64,000 nt of DNA from Cadophora sp. MPI-SDFR-AT-0126 (taxonomy: Eukaryota; Ascomycota; Leotiomycetes; Helotiales; Ploettnerulaceae): NCBI GenBank assembly GCA_020747065.1, contig JAGMVK010000023.1:1-64000 (forward strand), in the 5' to 3' direction. How positions within the stretch are numbered: position 1 is the stretch's first letter; every line of letters begins with the position of its first letter. The position numbers and the translations under genes were made by a program. Of the stretch, positions 53,440 to 64,000 are shown piece by piece. A model generated the notes under the pieces. It made no database searches. It saw only the letters and a list, made by a program, of their open reading frames with translations, and was not told where the DNA came from.

Positions 53440-54457
53440 ATGGACGCAAAACAGACGAAGATGCTACCTCGCCCGAGTTCAAATCCACACGCAGATGCGT
53501 ACGTGGAGATCACGCCCTTTGAAACAGGCAACATGTCGACTTCTTGCTCGACATTGGTTGAAGATGCACGAGGCTCCTCCACGGCTACCTCCTGGAGATT
53601 TCTCCTTCGGCATCGCAAGACCGGCACGAATTTCTGGTTTGACATGGGTATCAGCTCTGTAAGTGATGCATTGCATCTCTCTTGCTTGCTTGCTTGCTTT
53701 CTTGCTTAACAGGGTACTCGTACTGTATGTACTAATGCTTTTTTCACCTCGACAGGACTTATCTGTCTATCCCCCCGCGGTCCAGCGCGTGCATGCACAC
53801 TTCCAACCCAGTCCCTCGTCAACGAGCATCGAGCAAGATACGCGCTCCCTCAACATCGATCCGGAGTCTATCAAACATGTGATTATATCCCATGGCCACT
53901 GGGACCACCTGCATCCACTGCCTCCCGCCTTCACCAAGTCCAACATGATCGTCGGCGCCGGGAGCAGCGCGCACTGCTCGCCCGGCTTCCCCAAAGCCCC
54001 GGATTCGAAATTCGACGGCCGCATCTGGGACCCGGAGTTGCGCTCCTTCCCGGTCGAGGAACTGCCGCCGCCTGCGTCTTCTCCGGCTTGGAAACCATTG
54101 GGTCCGTTCCCGCACGCGTATGACTTCTTCGACGACGGCTCCTTCTACCTCATCGATGCGCCTGGGCATATGCAAGGGAATCTCGCTGCCTTGGCAAGAG
54201 TGAAGACGAAGAAGGGCCAGTGGAAGTGGGTGCTTTTGGGTGGCGATTGCGCGCATTGTAATCTCTTTACGTATTGGCCTGATGCGCCGTTTGGCAAGAT
54301 GCCGAAGGCCTTGTTTCCGAGTGGCTGTTTGCATGAGAGTGCAGAGACGGCGAGGAGGACAATCGAGAGGATTGCAGAGTGCAAGCGGAATGAGGGGAAT
54401 GATTTGCTTGTCAGCTATGCGCATTCCGACTTTTTGGAAGGGTTTTGGGAGTTGTGA
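53440..54457 (+). CDS. Metallo-beta-lactamase-fold hydrolase (lactonase-like)
   Basis: Exons 53440-53658 and 53756-54457 (97-bp intron, GTAAGT..ACAG, holding a (CTTG)n microsatellite) give 306 residues. The start at MDAKQTKMLPRPSSN was chosen over the upstream ATG (53329), which adds an unlike, cysteine-rich leader. Motifs: ISHGHWDHLHP (His119, His121, Asp123, His124, the HxHxDH dinuclear zinc site), DAPGHMQGNLA (second-site His), LLGGDCAH (bridging Asp) and a final SYAHSDF His. Overall this resembles N-acyl-homoserine-lactonase-like (AttM/AiiA branch) proteins of fungi, which open lactones or related esters. Probably cytosolic. It may hydrolyse a lactone formed by Baeyer-Villiger-type oxidation nearby, which is speculative. 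Confidence 0.85.
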
Positions 54458-54530
54458 TGAGAGGTTGTGTGCGTGTATGTACCCTTAGATAGACAAGAAT
54501 ACACGAGCTTTAATCGATATACACTTGGGG

Positions 54531-54761
54531 AAAAACCAAAGAACGAGAGATCTGACGAACAGCGAAGTAGCTTGAAGATGAAGACTTGAGGTTCAGAATC
54601 GGAAAAGAGAAAAAAGAATGACAGAGTCCGACGGACAGTAATGTAGTTTTGAAAATGGAACCTTGAGGTTCAAATTTGGGGGAGAAAAAAATAAAGAACG
54701 AGAGAGTCTGACGGACAATAATGTAGTTTTGAAGATGAAGAAGCCTTGTGGTACAAAATCA
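54531..54761. repeat. Three tandem ~77-bp repeats downstream of the MBL gene
   Basis: Copies at about 54531-54607, 54607-54686 and 54686-54761 share AAAGAACGAGAGAGTCTGAC, then GGACARTAATGTAGTTTTGA, AGATGAAGACTTGAGGTTCA and a purine-rich end. Divergence is about 10-20 percent. The array lies in the tail-to-tail gap between the MBL-fold gene and the MFS gene, and no frame is conserved. Confidence 0.75.
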
Positions 54762-54983
54762 CCTATTCTTCAAGAGTGCAGTGGGTCCTCCCATGAGGGC
54801 TGGGAACATCACAACATTGAAAACGTAGCAAAAATAGCGTTAAAACTCAGTGGCTAAGAAATATGATTTTGCAAGACGTGTTAACCCTAATAGATCGGAC
54901 CCACGACTCCAGCATGAACTTATCCCAACCCATCACTCTCGTTTCATCCCATAGAAGTTCACATATACGTTGCTTCAATTTTC

Positions 54984-56847
54984 TCACTCGAGATTAAACT
55001 TCATCTTCTTCGTCCAAACCCTCCGAAGATGTTTATTCCAGAGGAATATTGGTATCCCACCAACGAACAAGACCCCGATAAAAGCTGCCCCAAGTTCAAT
55101 ATATGCATTCTGGAAGCCTCGAGAATCGATCCAGCTATCGAAGTTGTTGCTGATCAGACATGTTGGGTTAGCAGGTGTCGAGTCAAAGCTTAGAGACTGG
55201 GGAAATGTACCTGATGGGAAAACTCAGCGCGTTTCGGCCACCACAGACAAGCACCAATGCAGCTCCACTCCAATGAGGAGTAGACTCTCCAATCCAAACA
55301 CCCGTAATGGCAGACAGTGCGACAAAGGCGCAATAATACATCCCGAAACTGATGTGGATAGCGATCCAGCCAGAACCTGGATGTTCCTCGGGACTACCTG
55401 CTACACAACCGTAGAGGACCAAGCCACCGAAGCCAAGAAGACCGGGTATAATGAAGTTAGGCAGGATGTGCTCCGGTTCTCTCAGTCCCCCATTCCGTCG
55501 TGTGAAGATGCCGGAGATGCGATCCACGGTAGCCCCCGAGAGGCCAAGCGCAATCAGAGCCCCGAAGAATGAGCCGGCCTGAGCAGTGCCCACAGCAGCA
55601 GGAGAGAAATTCCATGGCGGGTGCTCGAGTTGAATTGCATAGGTAAGGGACTGGGAGACTAAGCCTGCGAAGAGGAGGCTATTGAGGATAAGAACCCACA
55701 ACACAGATGGATTTAAAAGTGAGACTGCCATCTGGGCAAAAGTCATGCAGCATCTCCGGAATCCTTTCTGCTGATACTTGACTGGAGCTAGTTGACTCAG
55801 ATAGCTTATGGGGGGTTGGGGGCCGTTTTCCAGAGTGTCTTGTTGGTTACTCAGGTCTGCAAAGTCATCTCCTGCGACAACTGACACATTTCCGTACTGA
55901 TCTGTAATGATTAACTGGCCGTCTATGAGGGCCGGAGCTCGCGGGTAGAGGGTTTCTGGGAGACAAAAGATAGAGAAGATACAGGAGAAGGCTGAAAATC
56001 CAGACCAAAACCAGTAATTCGTTCTCCAGCCTGAGCTCGCGTGCTCAACAGCAAAGGGTACTGCGACAAGAAGGGCCGTAGAACCTGCTGCCGTGGTTGC
56101 CCAGTAAATAGCTGAGGGAGATGTTAGCATAATCTGGGATTGAGGGAAGACGGCATACACATCCAGAGGCCGCGGCGATGGAGGAAAGTCATATCCAGGA
56201 CCATGATTGGAAGCTATCGTGGCCGTGAGCAGGATTGCCATCAGACTCAGGCAGAAAGAAGGCCTACCAAGCAATCGCCGATACCACAGCTCAAGCCCTG
56301 GAGACATCTTGCTGCAAGATGGCTACTGAAATCCTGCGATCTCGCAGCCCAGACAATCGAAGCAAACATGAGAACATTGTTGAAGAGAAAGATAGCTCGA
56401 CGTCCGAGCATCATTGAGAGGGGCACGAAGAGGAAGTTCCCCATGCCCATGCATAATGAAGGGTAGCTCGCAAGCTGCGAAATCTTACTTGGATTGAATC
56501 TCTGTTGAAGGTTAGAGAGAGCCGAGGCGGAACGAGGAATGGGGAATGGAGAATGGAGAATATGTGTTATGGCCTACCCCTCGTGTCTCACGCATGTACT
56601 CCGGGATGATTTCCGAGAAGAAGAGAGGCGTTGACTGTATGACTCCAAAGCCCGCGGTTCCATATACACAGAGGGTGATGAGAACCATGGCCCGTTTCCA
56701 GGTGGGCCATGTCAGGGGATCATGAGGATCGTTGGACGGAATTGGGATCTTGCGGATCTGGCCATTGCTATCAAAGAGCCTGACGGTGCCTTCGACTTGC
56801 TCAACCTCGCGCTCGAGCACGCCCTTCTCGTTCTCGGCTGGTTGCAT
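54984..56847 (-). CDS. MFS transporter, 12-TM drug/H+ antiporter-like
   Basis: Exons (minus) 56847-56578, 56501-56268, 56213-56159, 56111-55211 and 55149-54984 join to 541 residues; introns are 76, 54, 47 and 61 bp, all GT..AG. The tiny third exon codes LPIMVLDMTFLHRRGLWMS. The N-terminus is acidic and ends in NDPHDPLTWPTWKR, the usual cytosolic entry of fungal DHA1 proteins. Helices follow: MVLITLCVYGTAGFGVIQST, GMGNFLFVPLSMMLGRRAIF, CLQGLSCGIGDCL, SIYWATTAAGSTALLVAVPF, a loop from 260 to 320, then six more to FIGVLFVGGIPIFLWNKHLR. LGRRAIF corresponds to the MFS motif A region. The family exports drugs or moves small organic compounds; substrate unknown. It is convergent with the MBL-fold gene and divergent from the regulator at 57.5 kb. 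Confidence 0.82.
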
Positions 56848-57550
56848 GATGGTGATGGTGATGGTGATGTTTCTGGTGCTCTCGATTTATTTGAATTCAC
56901 AACAGGAGTTTGGAGGGCTCGAAGTTTGGGGCGCGACTGGAATATATAAGACTTATTCGTCGTGGCGTTCCCCACGGGGCCCCATGGGGTTGTTAGAGTG
57001 TGTCTCTCCGACGTCCTTGCTGATGGCTGGACTCGGTTTAGTCGGATGTATATAGAGTTTGGTGTCTTGGATCATGGCAAATACAAGGTCTGGTGGTCCT
57101 TGGTTCCTGGAATTCTAGTCATTATTGCATACCGCGCTGTGCTAGGAGGAGCACTTCAGCGCGTTATGTTCGCGGCGATGAAGCGTCTCCTCATCTGTTC
57201 TTGGCGTCTGATGCTGTGAGAACTCAGTGCGCGTATGTTGTGGTGATGTTCGGGCCGATGGTCGTGGCGTGAGGGGCGTTTCGGAGGAATGGGTCCGTGC
57301 CGAAGTTTGTTAACTTCACGATTTGAAATTCTGCCGATACTTATTGGTGTTTATCTCACTGAACCACGACACCCAGCCCCGATCTTTTGTTGTCTTCGGT
57401 CCGGTAATAGCAGTAGCAGTAGCAGTAGCAATAGCAATAGCAACAGCAACAGCAACAGCAACAGCAGACTGTACTGTCGTCGTCAACACTCCACCACCAA
57501 TCAGCGATGAACCTCGTCCCTCCCCACATCCTCCCTCTTATCCTTTCCCC
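56848..57550. promoter_or_regulatory. Divergent intergenic region, MFS transporter and Zn2Cys6 regulator
   Basis: 700 bp shared by two divergent genes. Notable: a trinucleotide microsatellite (TAGCAG, AATAGC and AACAGC units) at about 57,407-57,470 in the presumed leader of the regulator, and TATATAAG at 56,941-56,949, about 100 bp upstream of the MFS ATG on the plus strand. The frames at 56732-57219 lack domains. Confidence 0.35.
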
Positions 57551-60500
57551 ATGGATGTCGATGCTCCTCCTCCTCACACGACACGCAGAAATGAAGGGTC
57601 CAACGACAATACCAATACCAATGCCACCGCAACTGCCGTGACTGCCTGTTCACGCTGCCGCAAGCAAAAGGTGAGTGGGCCATCGCCTCTGATCCCCTCC
57701 CCTCCCCTCCCCTCCCCTCCCTTCCCTTACCCCCATCCCTTCCCTTACCCCCATCCCTTCCCTTACCCCCATCCAACGACGCTCTCACGGCCGGCCCTCC
57801 CCCCCTCGTCCGCACGCTGACCTGAGCCTCTTGGTCCGCCTCTTTAGCTGCGTTGCTCACGAGATCGCCCGACCTGCAAGAGGTGCAGAAACATTGCAGC
57901 CATCTGCGAGTATCCGCGGCCTCCGGATCGAAAACTCTTGGCGCTTAAAAGGGTGCAAAATGCCAATGCCAATGCCAATGCCAAAACTCGCCGCGCCCAA
58001 CGCGAATCGGAAAGTTTGAAGAGTAGCCCTCAGACATCAGACTGCCCCCGTCGAGCCTCACCTGCACCGTTCGGCATTCTTGGTCGTCGCGACTCAGATG
58101 TTGGTCATCAGTTCAGAAGAGACCCCATGTCAGGGGATCATCGTGCATCTCCACCTCCCCTTAATGCTGTTTTGAAGAGGACAACCCTACCATCACCCGA
58201 GGTTGCTATCTTTCTCTTTGAGATTTTCTTCTCCCGCTTGTACAATGCCAGTTTGCTCTTCCACAAAGCAACATTTTTGTCAGATTTCCATGCCAATAAA
58301 GTCCCTGACTTCGTTGCCTTGAGCATATATGCACTCGCTTCTACGTATGTATTCTCAAGGTCTAACCTCTGGCTGAATTGCGCTTCTAAGCTGAACTTAA
58401 CCCTAGCTTTCTCGGCGCCTCCCACAACCACGCCCGTCAAGATGAGGATGAGGATGGGGTTGACCTTGGGATATCGATGATATCGACTTCAGACCCTGTC
58501 AAACAGGGCTTTGAATGGGCGACAGCAGCGAGTCAACGAGTCTTGCTTCAGGCTGATGTGCCTCGCTTGGAGACCATCCAAGCATGTCAAAACTTGGCAT
58601 TGTATTGGTTTTCTCGAGGCCAAACGGACCGAACTCATATTCACGCCCGTCTGTGGTCAATATTCGCTTAGCCACCTTTCTCCTTGGCTGACTGCTTCCA
58701 GATACTGCTTATAGGACTGCTCGTCTCCTGGGTCTACATATTCCGTCCGGTCATGACGGTGCCTCGGATAGCTCTGATTTGTTGAACGAACTCAAGTTGA
58801 GGTGTTTTTGGTCATGTTGGATGACCAGCTGCATTAGCCAAGAAAATGCAGCTTTCAAGACTACACCATGGCAGGAAGCAGCCAGCTTGCCATTACCTTC
58901 TGACGAAGAAACGTTCGCGTCTGGCACACCAATTTCGTCGGAGTGTTTTGATGAAAATGGGGAAATCATGCCACTACACCCGCTCACCTCCAAACCGCGC
59001 CCGTCAACCATGGGTGAACTTGTAAAGCTGTTTAACTTATGGTACGTAACATCTACTATTCCATAACCGTGAAATGAGGCGTGAAATGGTTATTTGAGGA
59101 GTAGAGGAGGTTGAAGTAACTGTGCTCGTTGCGTTGTACAATATCCACCTGACAGTCTGTCATTAACCGATAATTTGCAGGTGGGAAATTCAACATTTTG
59201 TCAAACACCAGGGGTCCAACCCGACAGGATCTTCAAGTAGAATATCAACTCTCTTGGAGCTCGACCGACGACTTGGAATAATCTTCGAGAATTTCCACCC
59301 CGACTTACGATATCAGCAAGCCGACACCTTCACGTCTTCAAAAATAGATTCTTACCAGCTTTTCTCACTCCATTGTTTGTATCGACTTTGTGCTTGCGCC
59401 TTACACACATCCATTGTACCACTTTTCTCTGAAATACCATTAACTCCTCTTGTATCAAAAAAGCTGGTGCGGATATCGGCCGAAGAGTCAGTGAAGCATG
59501 CTTTCCTAATCCTAGACATGGCATCCGACTTTCTAAACACTCGCCCTGATATTTCCCGACTTCCCAGCATCACCGGCTATGCTATGTTCGTTGCTTGCAC
59601 TGTGCACTTCAAGTCTCTTGTCGCGCAGATGAGGCTGCAACGGTACGGCACAGGCCGCTTCAAAGGTGCGGTTTGCATTCTTGGCCAACTCAAGAAATAC
59701 TGGGCCACAAACCAAAATCTCGTATGTTGATCCAACTATTACAACGATCTCTCGAACTACTGAGTTGACATACCTAGTGGGATGCCCTGAAGAATCTCTA
59801 CGCCTCAAAAATGATTCACATCGACACAATATCAAAGAGCGACTACAGGGTCAACACAAGCGCTAGTGAGCGAGACACTGATTTCGAAAGGATTATATCT
59901 CATAAGGGAACTCCCGAGGAGAACCAGGGCACAGATATCTACACGTATGTCGCATCGCAAGAAGCGAAGGTATCTACGCCGCGACGTTCATCAGACACCA
60001 GCTCAAATCCAAGGATGCCATCGGCGCAGAGCACGTCCTCAGCCCCTAGCATGGAAGCGACAGGGACTGTGAAGGTAATTAACGTAGTACGGCGGAGAGC
60101 GAATGATCCAGTGCTACACGAAGCGAAGCCTGATGCTGGGACATTCATTTCCTCACATCAACAGCACAGTGATAATCGTAGTCCGCAGTCACCGACATCT
60201 CCTTTCACACAGGACACTACTCCAGCACATGCCTCACGCTTTGCAGAGTCAGACAGACCTCAAAACACCCGGCGGAGCTTCAGTGCAGTGGCGACCGGGT
60301 TCGTACCGATGAGAGCTGTAGCAGAGGAATATCAGGCGCATATACCGCCACCACCAGAGGCAAGTTCGGGAGCGGGGCAGAGTCTAGATGGCTTTCGGCA
60401 GATGGGTGGCGGGCAATTTGCTACTAGCATGGACGTCGATGGAGCCGACTTTTGGTGGGATCAATCTTTTGACGCGGCGTTTCAGGCGGATCTTAGCCAG

Positions 60501-60560
60501 ATGAACGCACTTCCGGAAGGGGGCGCGGCATATCCTGACCAGACTTACTCATTCATCTAG
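57551..60560 (+). CDS. Zn2Cys6 fungal transcription factor
   Basis: Exons 57551-57670, 57848-58344, 58407-58648, 58702-59041, 59181-59721 and 59778-60560 give 840 residues in frame; five GT..AG introns of 177, 62, 53, 139 and 56 bp. The binuclear cluster is canonical CX2CX6CX6CX2CX6C (CSRCRKQK, intron, LRCSRDRPTCKRCRN..C), residues 33-60. A basic Asn/Ala linker (NANANANAKTRRAQRESE) follows. The fungal_trans middle homology region spans about 150-500: VAIFLFEIFFSRLYNASLLF, CQNLALYWFSRGQT, HTAYRTARLLGL and LLNELKLRCFWSCWMTSC. The tail is Ser/Pro-rich and ends in an acidic, aromatic stretch (MDVDGADFWWDQSFDAAFQA) likely to be the activation domain. Nuclear. Targets unknown; the divergent MFS gene and the adjacent enzymes are candidates. 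Confidence 0.88.
57690..57775. repeat. CCCCT and 18-bp pyrimidine satellites inside intron 1 of the regulator
   Basis: The intron that splits the zinc cluster carries five to six CCCCT pentamers followed by three copies of CCCTTACCCCCATCCCTT. The tract is wholly pyrimidine apart from the A residues, so the intron is longer than usual for this genome (177 bp). Confidence 0.8.
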
Positions 60561-61466
60561 GCGGGCCTTCTAGTAACTGTCAAGTCTGATATCGCTATCG
60601 GAAAAGACAGACATACTTGCTTTATGGTAAAAACGGGGGTTTTCAGGCTCTCTAGCTGGGCAATGGCGGGAAGAAAGGGGGGAGGTCCTTTTCAAACTCT
60701 CTCGTAGAATTTTTTTTTTTTTTTTAAAAAAAAAAAATCTCTACCTAGTTACTAAGATAAGACAGTAGACCATTTCACCAAGCAGATATCAGCCAGAGCG
60801 GCTTAGTCACGGGGACGAGATATGTGGTAGGGGATCGAGATATTCCGTCCACTTATGTCCTAAACATTCCAGAATCATCCCCAGCAAGAACTCTTCGGAA
60901 TCAGATATTGCCACATGCTGGGAGCATGATGCAGGAGAACTGCATATTGTCCAAGAACAATTAGGGCTTTCTGCCGACTTCCAGTTTAGCTTTGCTGCTT
61001 CGCTGTTTTAAAGTAATGCATCGCAAGCCTTAATGCGGAACTGAAATTCCGTAGACTCTCCTCTCTCTCTGAGTTGCTCAGTCAACGCCCTGGTCAAGGA
61101 GTACATCACGCAGGTTGCGGGTGGGGTGATGCCGGTGCTGGAGTGGCTGGTGAGGCTCTTGGATGGGGTTTTGGTGGTTGAGGTGGAGCTTGGGAGAGTG
61201 GAGGGAGGTTCTGAGGGTGTTGGTGAGGCTTGAGGGGTTTGGGGGGCGGGAGAGGCACTTGGATTCCCTGGGGTCGTTGTATGTGTGTTAACTCATACAA
61301 TGACGGAGAAGGAACCGAGGAAGACGAGGAGGGAGGGGAGCGGTGGGTGAGTCTGTGAAGTAAGATAGGGGAGAATTACCAGTACTATGTTTTTCCGCCT
61401 ATTACTTACTACAACTACTCATCTTCCCAAGCGAAACATTACTACAATTATCTTGTCGAGAGATAT
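60561..61466. other. Intergenic between regulator and HET relic
   Basis: Contains a T16-A12 run at 60710-60737 (a perfect short hairpin, possibly a reverse-transcription scar or replication slippage site) and a G-rich, strand-asymmetric GGTGGTGGAG-like tract at 61,110-61,260. No gene supported; the minus frame 61300-61106 is only a proline-rich translation of that tract. Confidence 0.4.
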
Positions 61467-62840
61467 TTACTTGATATCAAACACCCTCGCATGAAGCTCT
61501 CCCTTCTCCATGATACCGATGATCTGACCATCCATGATACCGTGAGTGTAGCATTCTCCAATCAAAACCCACGGGTCACCATTCTCTCGCAAGACCAGAG
61601 GTACAGGACATCGAATCCAATACATATTTGATCACCTGCTTCCGTCTGAGAGGGACCTAAACCGATGTAGCCTTTCGTGGTTATGAACAGCCGTCGGTTG
61701 GTAACTGCATTTTGAAGAGTTTTGTCGAATTGTTCGGCTTCTCTGAGACGAATTCTCCTCATCTCTGTTGGTCTCGGCTTCATCATGTCCTCGTTTGCCC
61801 TCGGGATATCACTATCAAGTAATGCCTCGAAGGTATCTGCATCCACGCGCTCATGAGTGCGTGAATCAACATCGAGCAGTAAGGTCCGAAAGTAAGCTTC
61901 AAACATGGTTCCCCCACCGACATACATATCTTGTAGCTGGGGCAATGCTTCCTTATAGTCCTGTATCCTCTCCCATTTTTTTGACCATTTTCCTTTATTT
62001 GTATCAGTGATACCGTACTGACTCCAGCTGCCAACTGGGTCATTCGCAGACATGGACCAACCAGGCGGCCAGCAGTTTCTCGCAGTGACAGTCCTTTAAT
62101 GCCAGTGATCCAAGACATCGGATATGGGATGCTTTCCATTGGCGTCGGCACGGTCATTCTGAGCATGGTCGTATCCAAATCTTTGCAGCAGAATTACTTC
62201 CCATTGTGCAGGTACATCGAAACGGGACTTTTTACCAACGTTCATAACATCGCCACAGATGCCCACAGTGTCGATCAGCACTCCTTTCATGGACATAACT
62301 CTGCTATCGTCAGAGAATCGAACTTCTGGAGACATTTGCCTTGAAACAGAATATAGGCCATACTCTTCTCGAAACGTGATTGACGTGGAACATTTTCCAA
62401 CGATTTAGTCCAATTCGAAGCCGAAGAAGGTAGCAAAGAATCGCCAGGTGATCGTCCCGTGAGAAAGGTAACCATAGATAGATCCCCATGACTGGCTACA
62501 TGTTTTGCACCTTGAATGTACACATCTTGAATGGACAACTTGTAATCTGGGATCAGTTCCATTGCATCGTCAGCCAGTCCTAGCAGGCTGTATATTCGAT
62601 CGCGGTCGTTGCTAGTATCAACGTGAATGATTAACCGTAGCAGTTCACCAAGTTGAAAGACTTACTTTCTGGCTCTTCTGGCTCTAAACGCGTTGATCCT
62701 TGACAAGCCACTCAGGCGTAGTGTTGAAGAGGGACCCCCAAAGCGACCATAAGACGCAAGAGCGTAATAAAGCCCGTTGCACATGTCGTCGAAGGTCATA
62801 ACATGCAGACTGTAATGAACCTTCAATTATTTAGCGAGAG
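61467..62840 (-). pseudogene. HET-domain (heterokaryon incompatibility) gene relic
   Basis: Minus-strand pieces in family order are YSLHVMTFDDMCNGLYYALAS, then, after a probable intron of about 57 bp, SNDRDRIYSLLGLADDAMEL and IPDYKLSIQDVYIQGAKHVA. After a one-base frame change come VLIDTVGICGDVMNVGKKSR, then NCWPPGWSMSANDPVGSW, ..VTNRRLFITTKGYIGLGPSQ and, after another frame change, VLIGECYTHGIMDGQIIGIM ending FDIK. RDRIYSLLGLA and KGYIGLGPxxxxxGD are hallmark segments of fungal HET proteins, which trigger cell death on non-self fusion. The catalytic-like N-terminal HET core is absent and at least two frameshifts and a stop interrupt the rest, so it is not functional. Confidence 0.75.
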
Positions 62841-63169
62841 TTCCTTCCTGAATAATTCTCCCCTCGGCCGGGTTAAAGAGGACTTTGAGTCTCCTGAGGG
62901 TCATATATGCTAACGTAGATATGTACGTACCGCAGATTGAACACCAGCATTACACTGATCACGTCTAATTCGTCTCCCGTCTCCCGACACCTCCAGCATC
63001 GGCATCGACATCCACCCTCTCTCCCCTATCTCCTGATACCTATATCGCAGCATCCGTCCGCACATCACTACACCCTCCTCTTTTACAACGCTGCGTATCA
63101 CTACCCACACTCGATCAAGTCCAACGGCTGTCTCCCTTCACACCATTGACTGCGGCAAATCTACGAGCG
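62841..63169. other. Intergenic upstream of the right-edge gene
   Basis: About 330 bp, pyrimidine-rich on the plus strand from 62,970 (CCCGACACCTCCAGCATCGG, then CCACCCTCTCTCCCC), as expected for a fungal leader. No gene or defined site seen. Confidence 0.35.
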
Positions 63170-64000
63170 ATGGATCCTGGAAACCCGCCCATGACACCGG
63201 ACAATACTATATCAGGGTCAAGGAAGTCAAAGTCTTCTTCTAGCGTTGCAGCTGCAGACGAGGGATGGAGGATGACCTTGGTCGGGCTGCTAGATGAGAG
63301 TGTAGGATCAGAGCGATTAAAACAGCGGCTGGAATTGCACGAAGCGGTCGATGCAATAATTAGAGGATCGCGCTCATCATGCGCCAAGGTAGAATCAGCA
63401 AGGAGGTTCAATAGAATATTATCGCAGATGAGAACCCGCAATGAAGCTACCGCTGCAGCACGTCTGATGCCTTTTCTCGTCAAACAAGAATGAACAGTCC
63501 AAAGCCAAAGCGAAGACCCAGCATTTCTCTCGAACTCCGATTTCTCCCACGAGGAACTCCGCGACTTCGAACTCGACCATCTCGAACTGGAGCATCGACA
63601 AAGAGTTCATCGCTCCGCGGTCCCGCTCCCACCTAGTGAACAACGTACACCGTCCAGTTTCGGCATCAAGAACCCAAAACCGGATATCACGTACGGGTTT
63701 CAGCGTGCGGCCTTCGATACGGAGCAGCAAAAGTCATTGGATGCTTTCGAACCGGAAATATCGGGCGGCATTATGAGTCTGTTTTTCTGCGTTGAGTAGA
63801 AAGGTTTCAAAGGGAGTATAACGTTAGAGAAGGATCAGGCGAGGAGGAGTGGTGCTGCGATGGTAGATTCGAGACGGCAGGCTGTGGATCGCGTTCCACC
63901 ATCCACGGCTATATCTACCACATCTGCCACCACGATACCAATCTCGCCAAAGACCTCGACACCATGGCATTCACATATGTCCTTAATATCGAAGCTGCAC
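63170..64000 (+). pseudogene. DUF7924-type fungal protein, broken and cut by window edge
   Basis: From the ATG at 63170 one frame stays readable to the window end apart from two stops, TGA 63491-63493 and TAG 63797-63799. It begins MDPGNPPMTPDNTI and continues through a helical segment (RLELHEAVDAIIRGSRSS) and FGIKNPKPDITYGFQRAAFD to TEQQKSLDAFEPEISGGI. After the second stop it reads KGFKGSITLEKDQARRSGAA. The PKPDITYGFQR and KG.KGS..xAxxQARRxGAAMV segments belong to the DUF7924-like family also present at 1.2-2.0 kb; the function is unknown. The first stop might be spliced out (a 43-bp GTCAAA..CCAG candidate), but the second leaves no reasonable intron, so I call it a pseudogene. Confidence 0.5.

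Noticed and set aside
53819..54424. 201-residue minus-strand ORF opposite the MBL-fold gene
   Set aside because: The plus-strand frame carries the full set of zinc ligands; the minus frame is an arginine-rich shadow.
57323..57550. In-frame upstream extension of the Zn2Cys6 regulator
   Set aside because: The extension is a translated microsatellite (VAVAVAIAIATATA); the ATG at 57551 immediately precedes a normal Zn2Cys6 N-terminus.
61106..61300. Proline-rich 64-residue minus ORF
   Set aside because: It is the translation of a G-rich low-complexity tract and has no gene context.

Overview
The window is nuclear DNA of a filamentous ascomycete (Pezizomycotina). The evidence is short introns (about 46 to 177 bp, GT..AG), Zn2Cys6 regulators, fungal NACHT-ankyrin, BTB, HET and FunK1 families, and transposon relics full of C-to-T and G-to-A changes like those left by RIP. 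The gene content resembles that of Leotiomycetes, but this placement is an impression and not a measurement.

Layout. 1-7.5 kb: two BTB pieces, a 3'-truncated DUF7924-type gene, a LINE ORF1 relic on the minus strand, and a complete three-exon NACHT-ankyrin gene whose repeat array holds three identical 102-bp units. 7.5-13.7 kb: decayed AT-rich DNA. 13.7-15.0 kb: an F-box/ankyrin gene. 15.2-16.2 kb: two unusual tandem repeats. 16.9-21.1 kb: a dead FunK1 kinase followed by a decayed convergent gene. 21.3-28.4 kb: a small gene island (expanded fungal hypothetical, BTB protein, membrane protein). 28.6-31.15 kb: a second copy of the FunK1-end/convergent-gene block, interrupted by a solo LTR. 31.2-35.5 kb: further decayed DNA ending in a 1,814-bp Fot1/pogo relic with both terminal inverted repeats.

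35.6-60.6 kb is gene-like and holds most of the intact genes: a 975-residue fusion of an Old Yellow Enzyme domain to an FMO-like flavoprotein (minus), an allantoate-permease-type MFS transporter (plus), an epoxide-hydrolase-like alpha/beta hydrolase (plus), an amidohydrolase (minus), a headless Zn2Cys6 regulator (plus), a fumarylacetoacetase-family hydrolase (minus), a metallo-beta-lactamase-fold hydrolase (plus), a second MFS transporter (minus) and an 840-residue Zn2Cys6 regulator (plus). The enzymes fit uptake, oxygenation, hydrolysis and C-C cleavage of some small organic compound. This is inferred from content and proximity only.

61.5-64 kb: a broken HET-domain gene and a second broken DUF7924-type gene running off the edge. 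Overall, the window is a catabolic or secondary-metabolism-like gene set flanked on both sides by transposon graveyards and rapidly evolving allorecognition or immunity-type families, as is common in accessory or subtelomeric fungal DNA. No tRNA, rRNA or CRISPR array was recognised.
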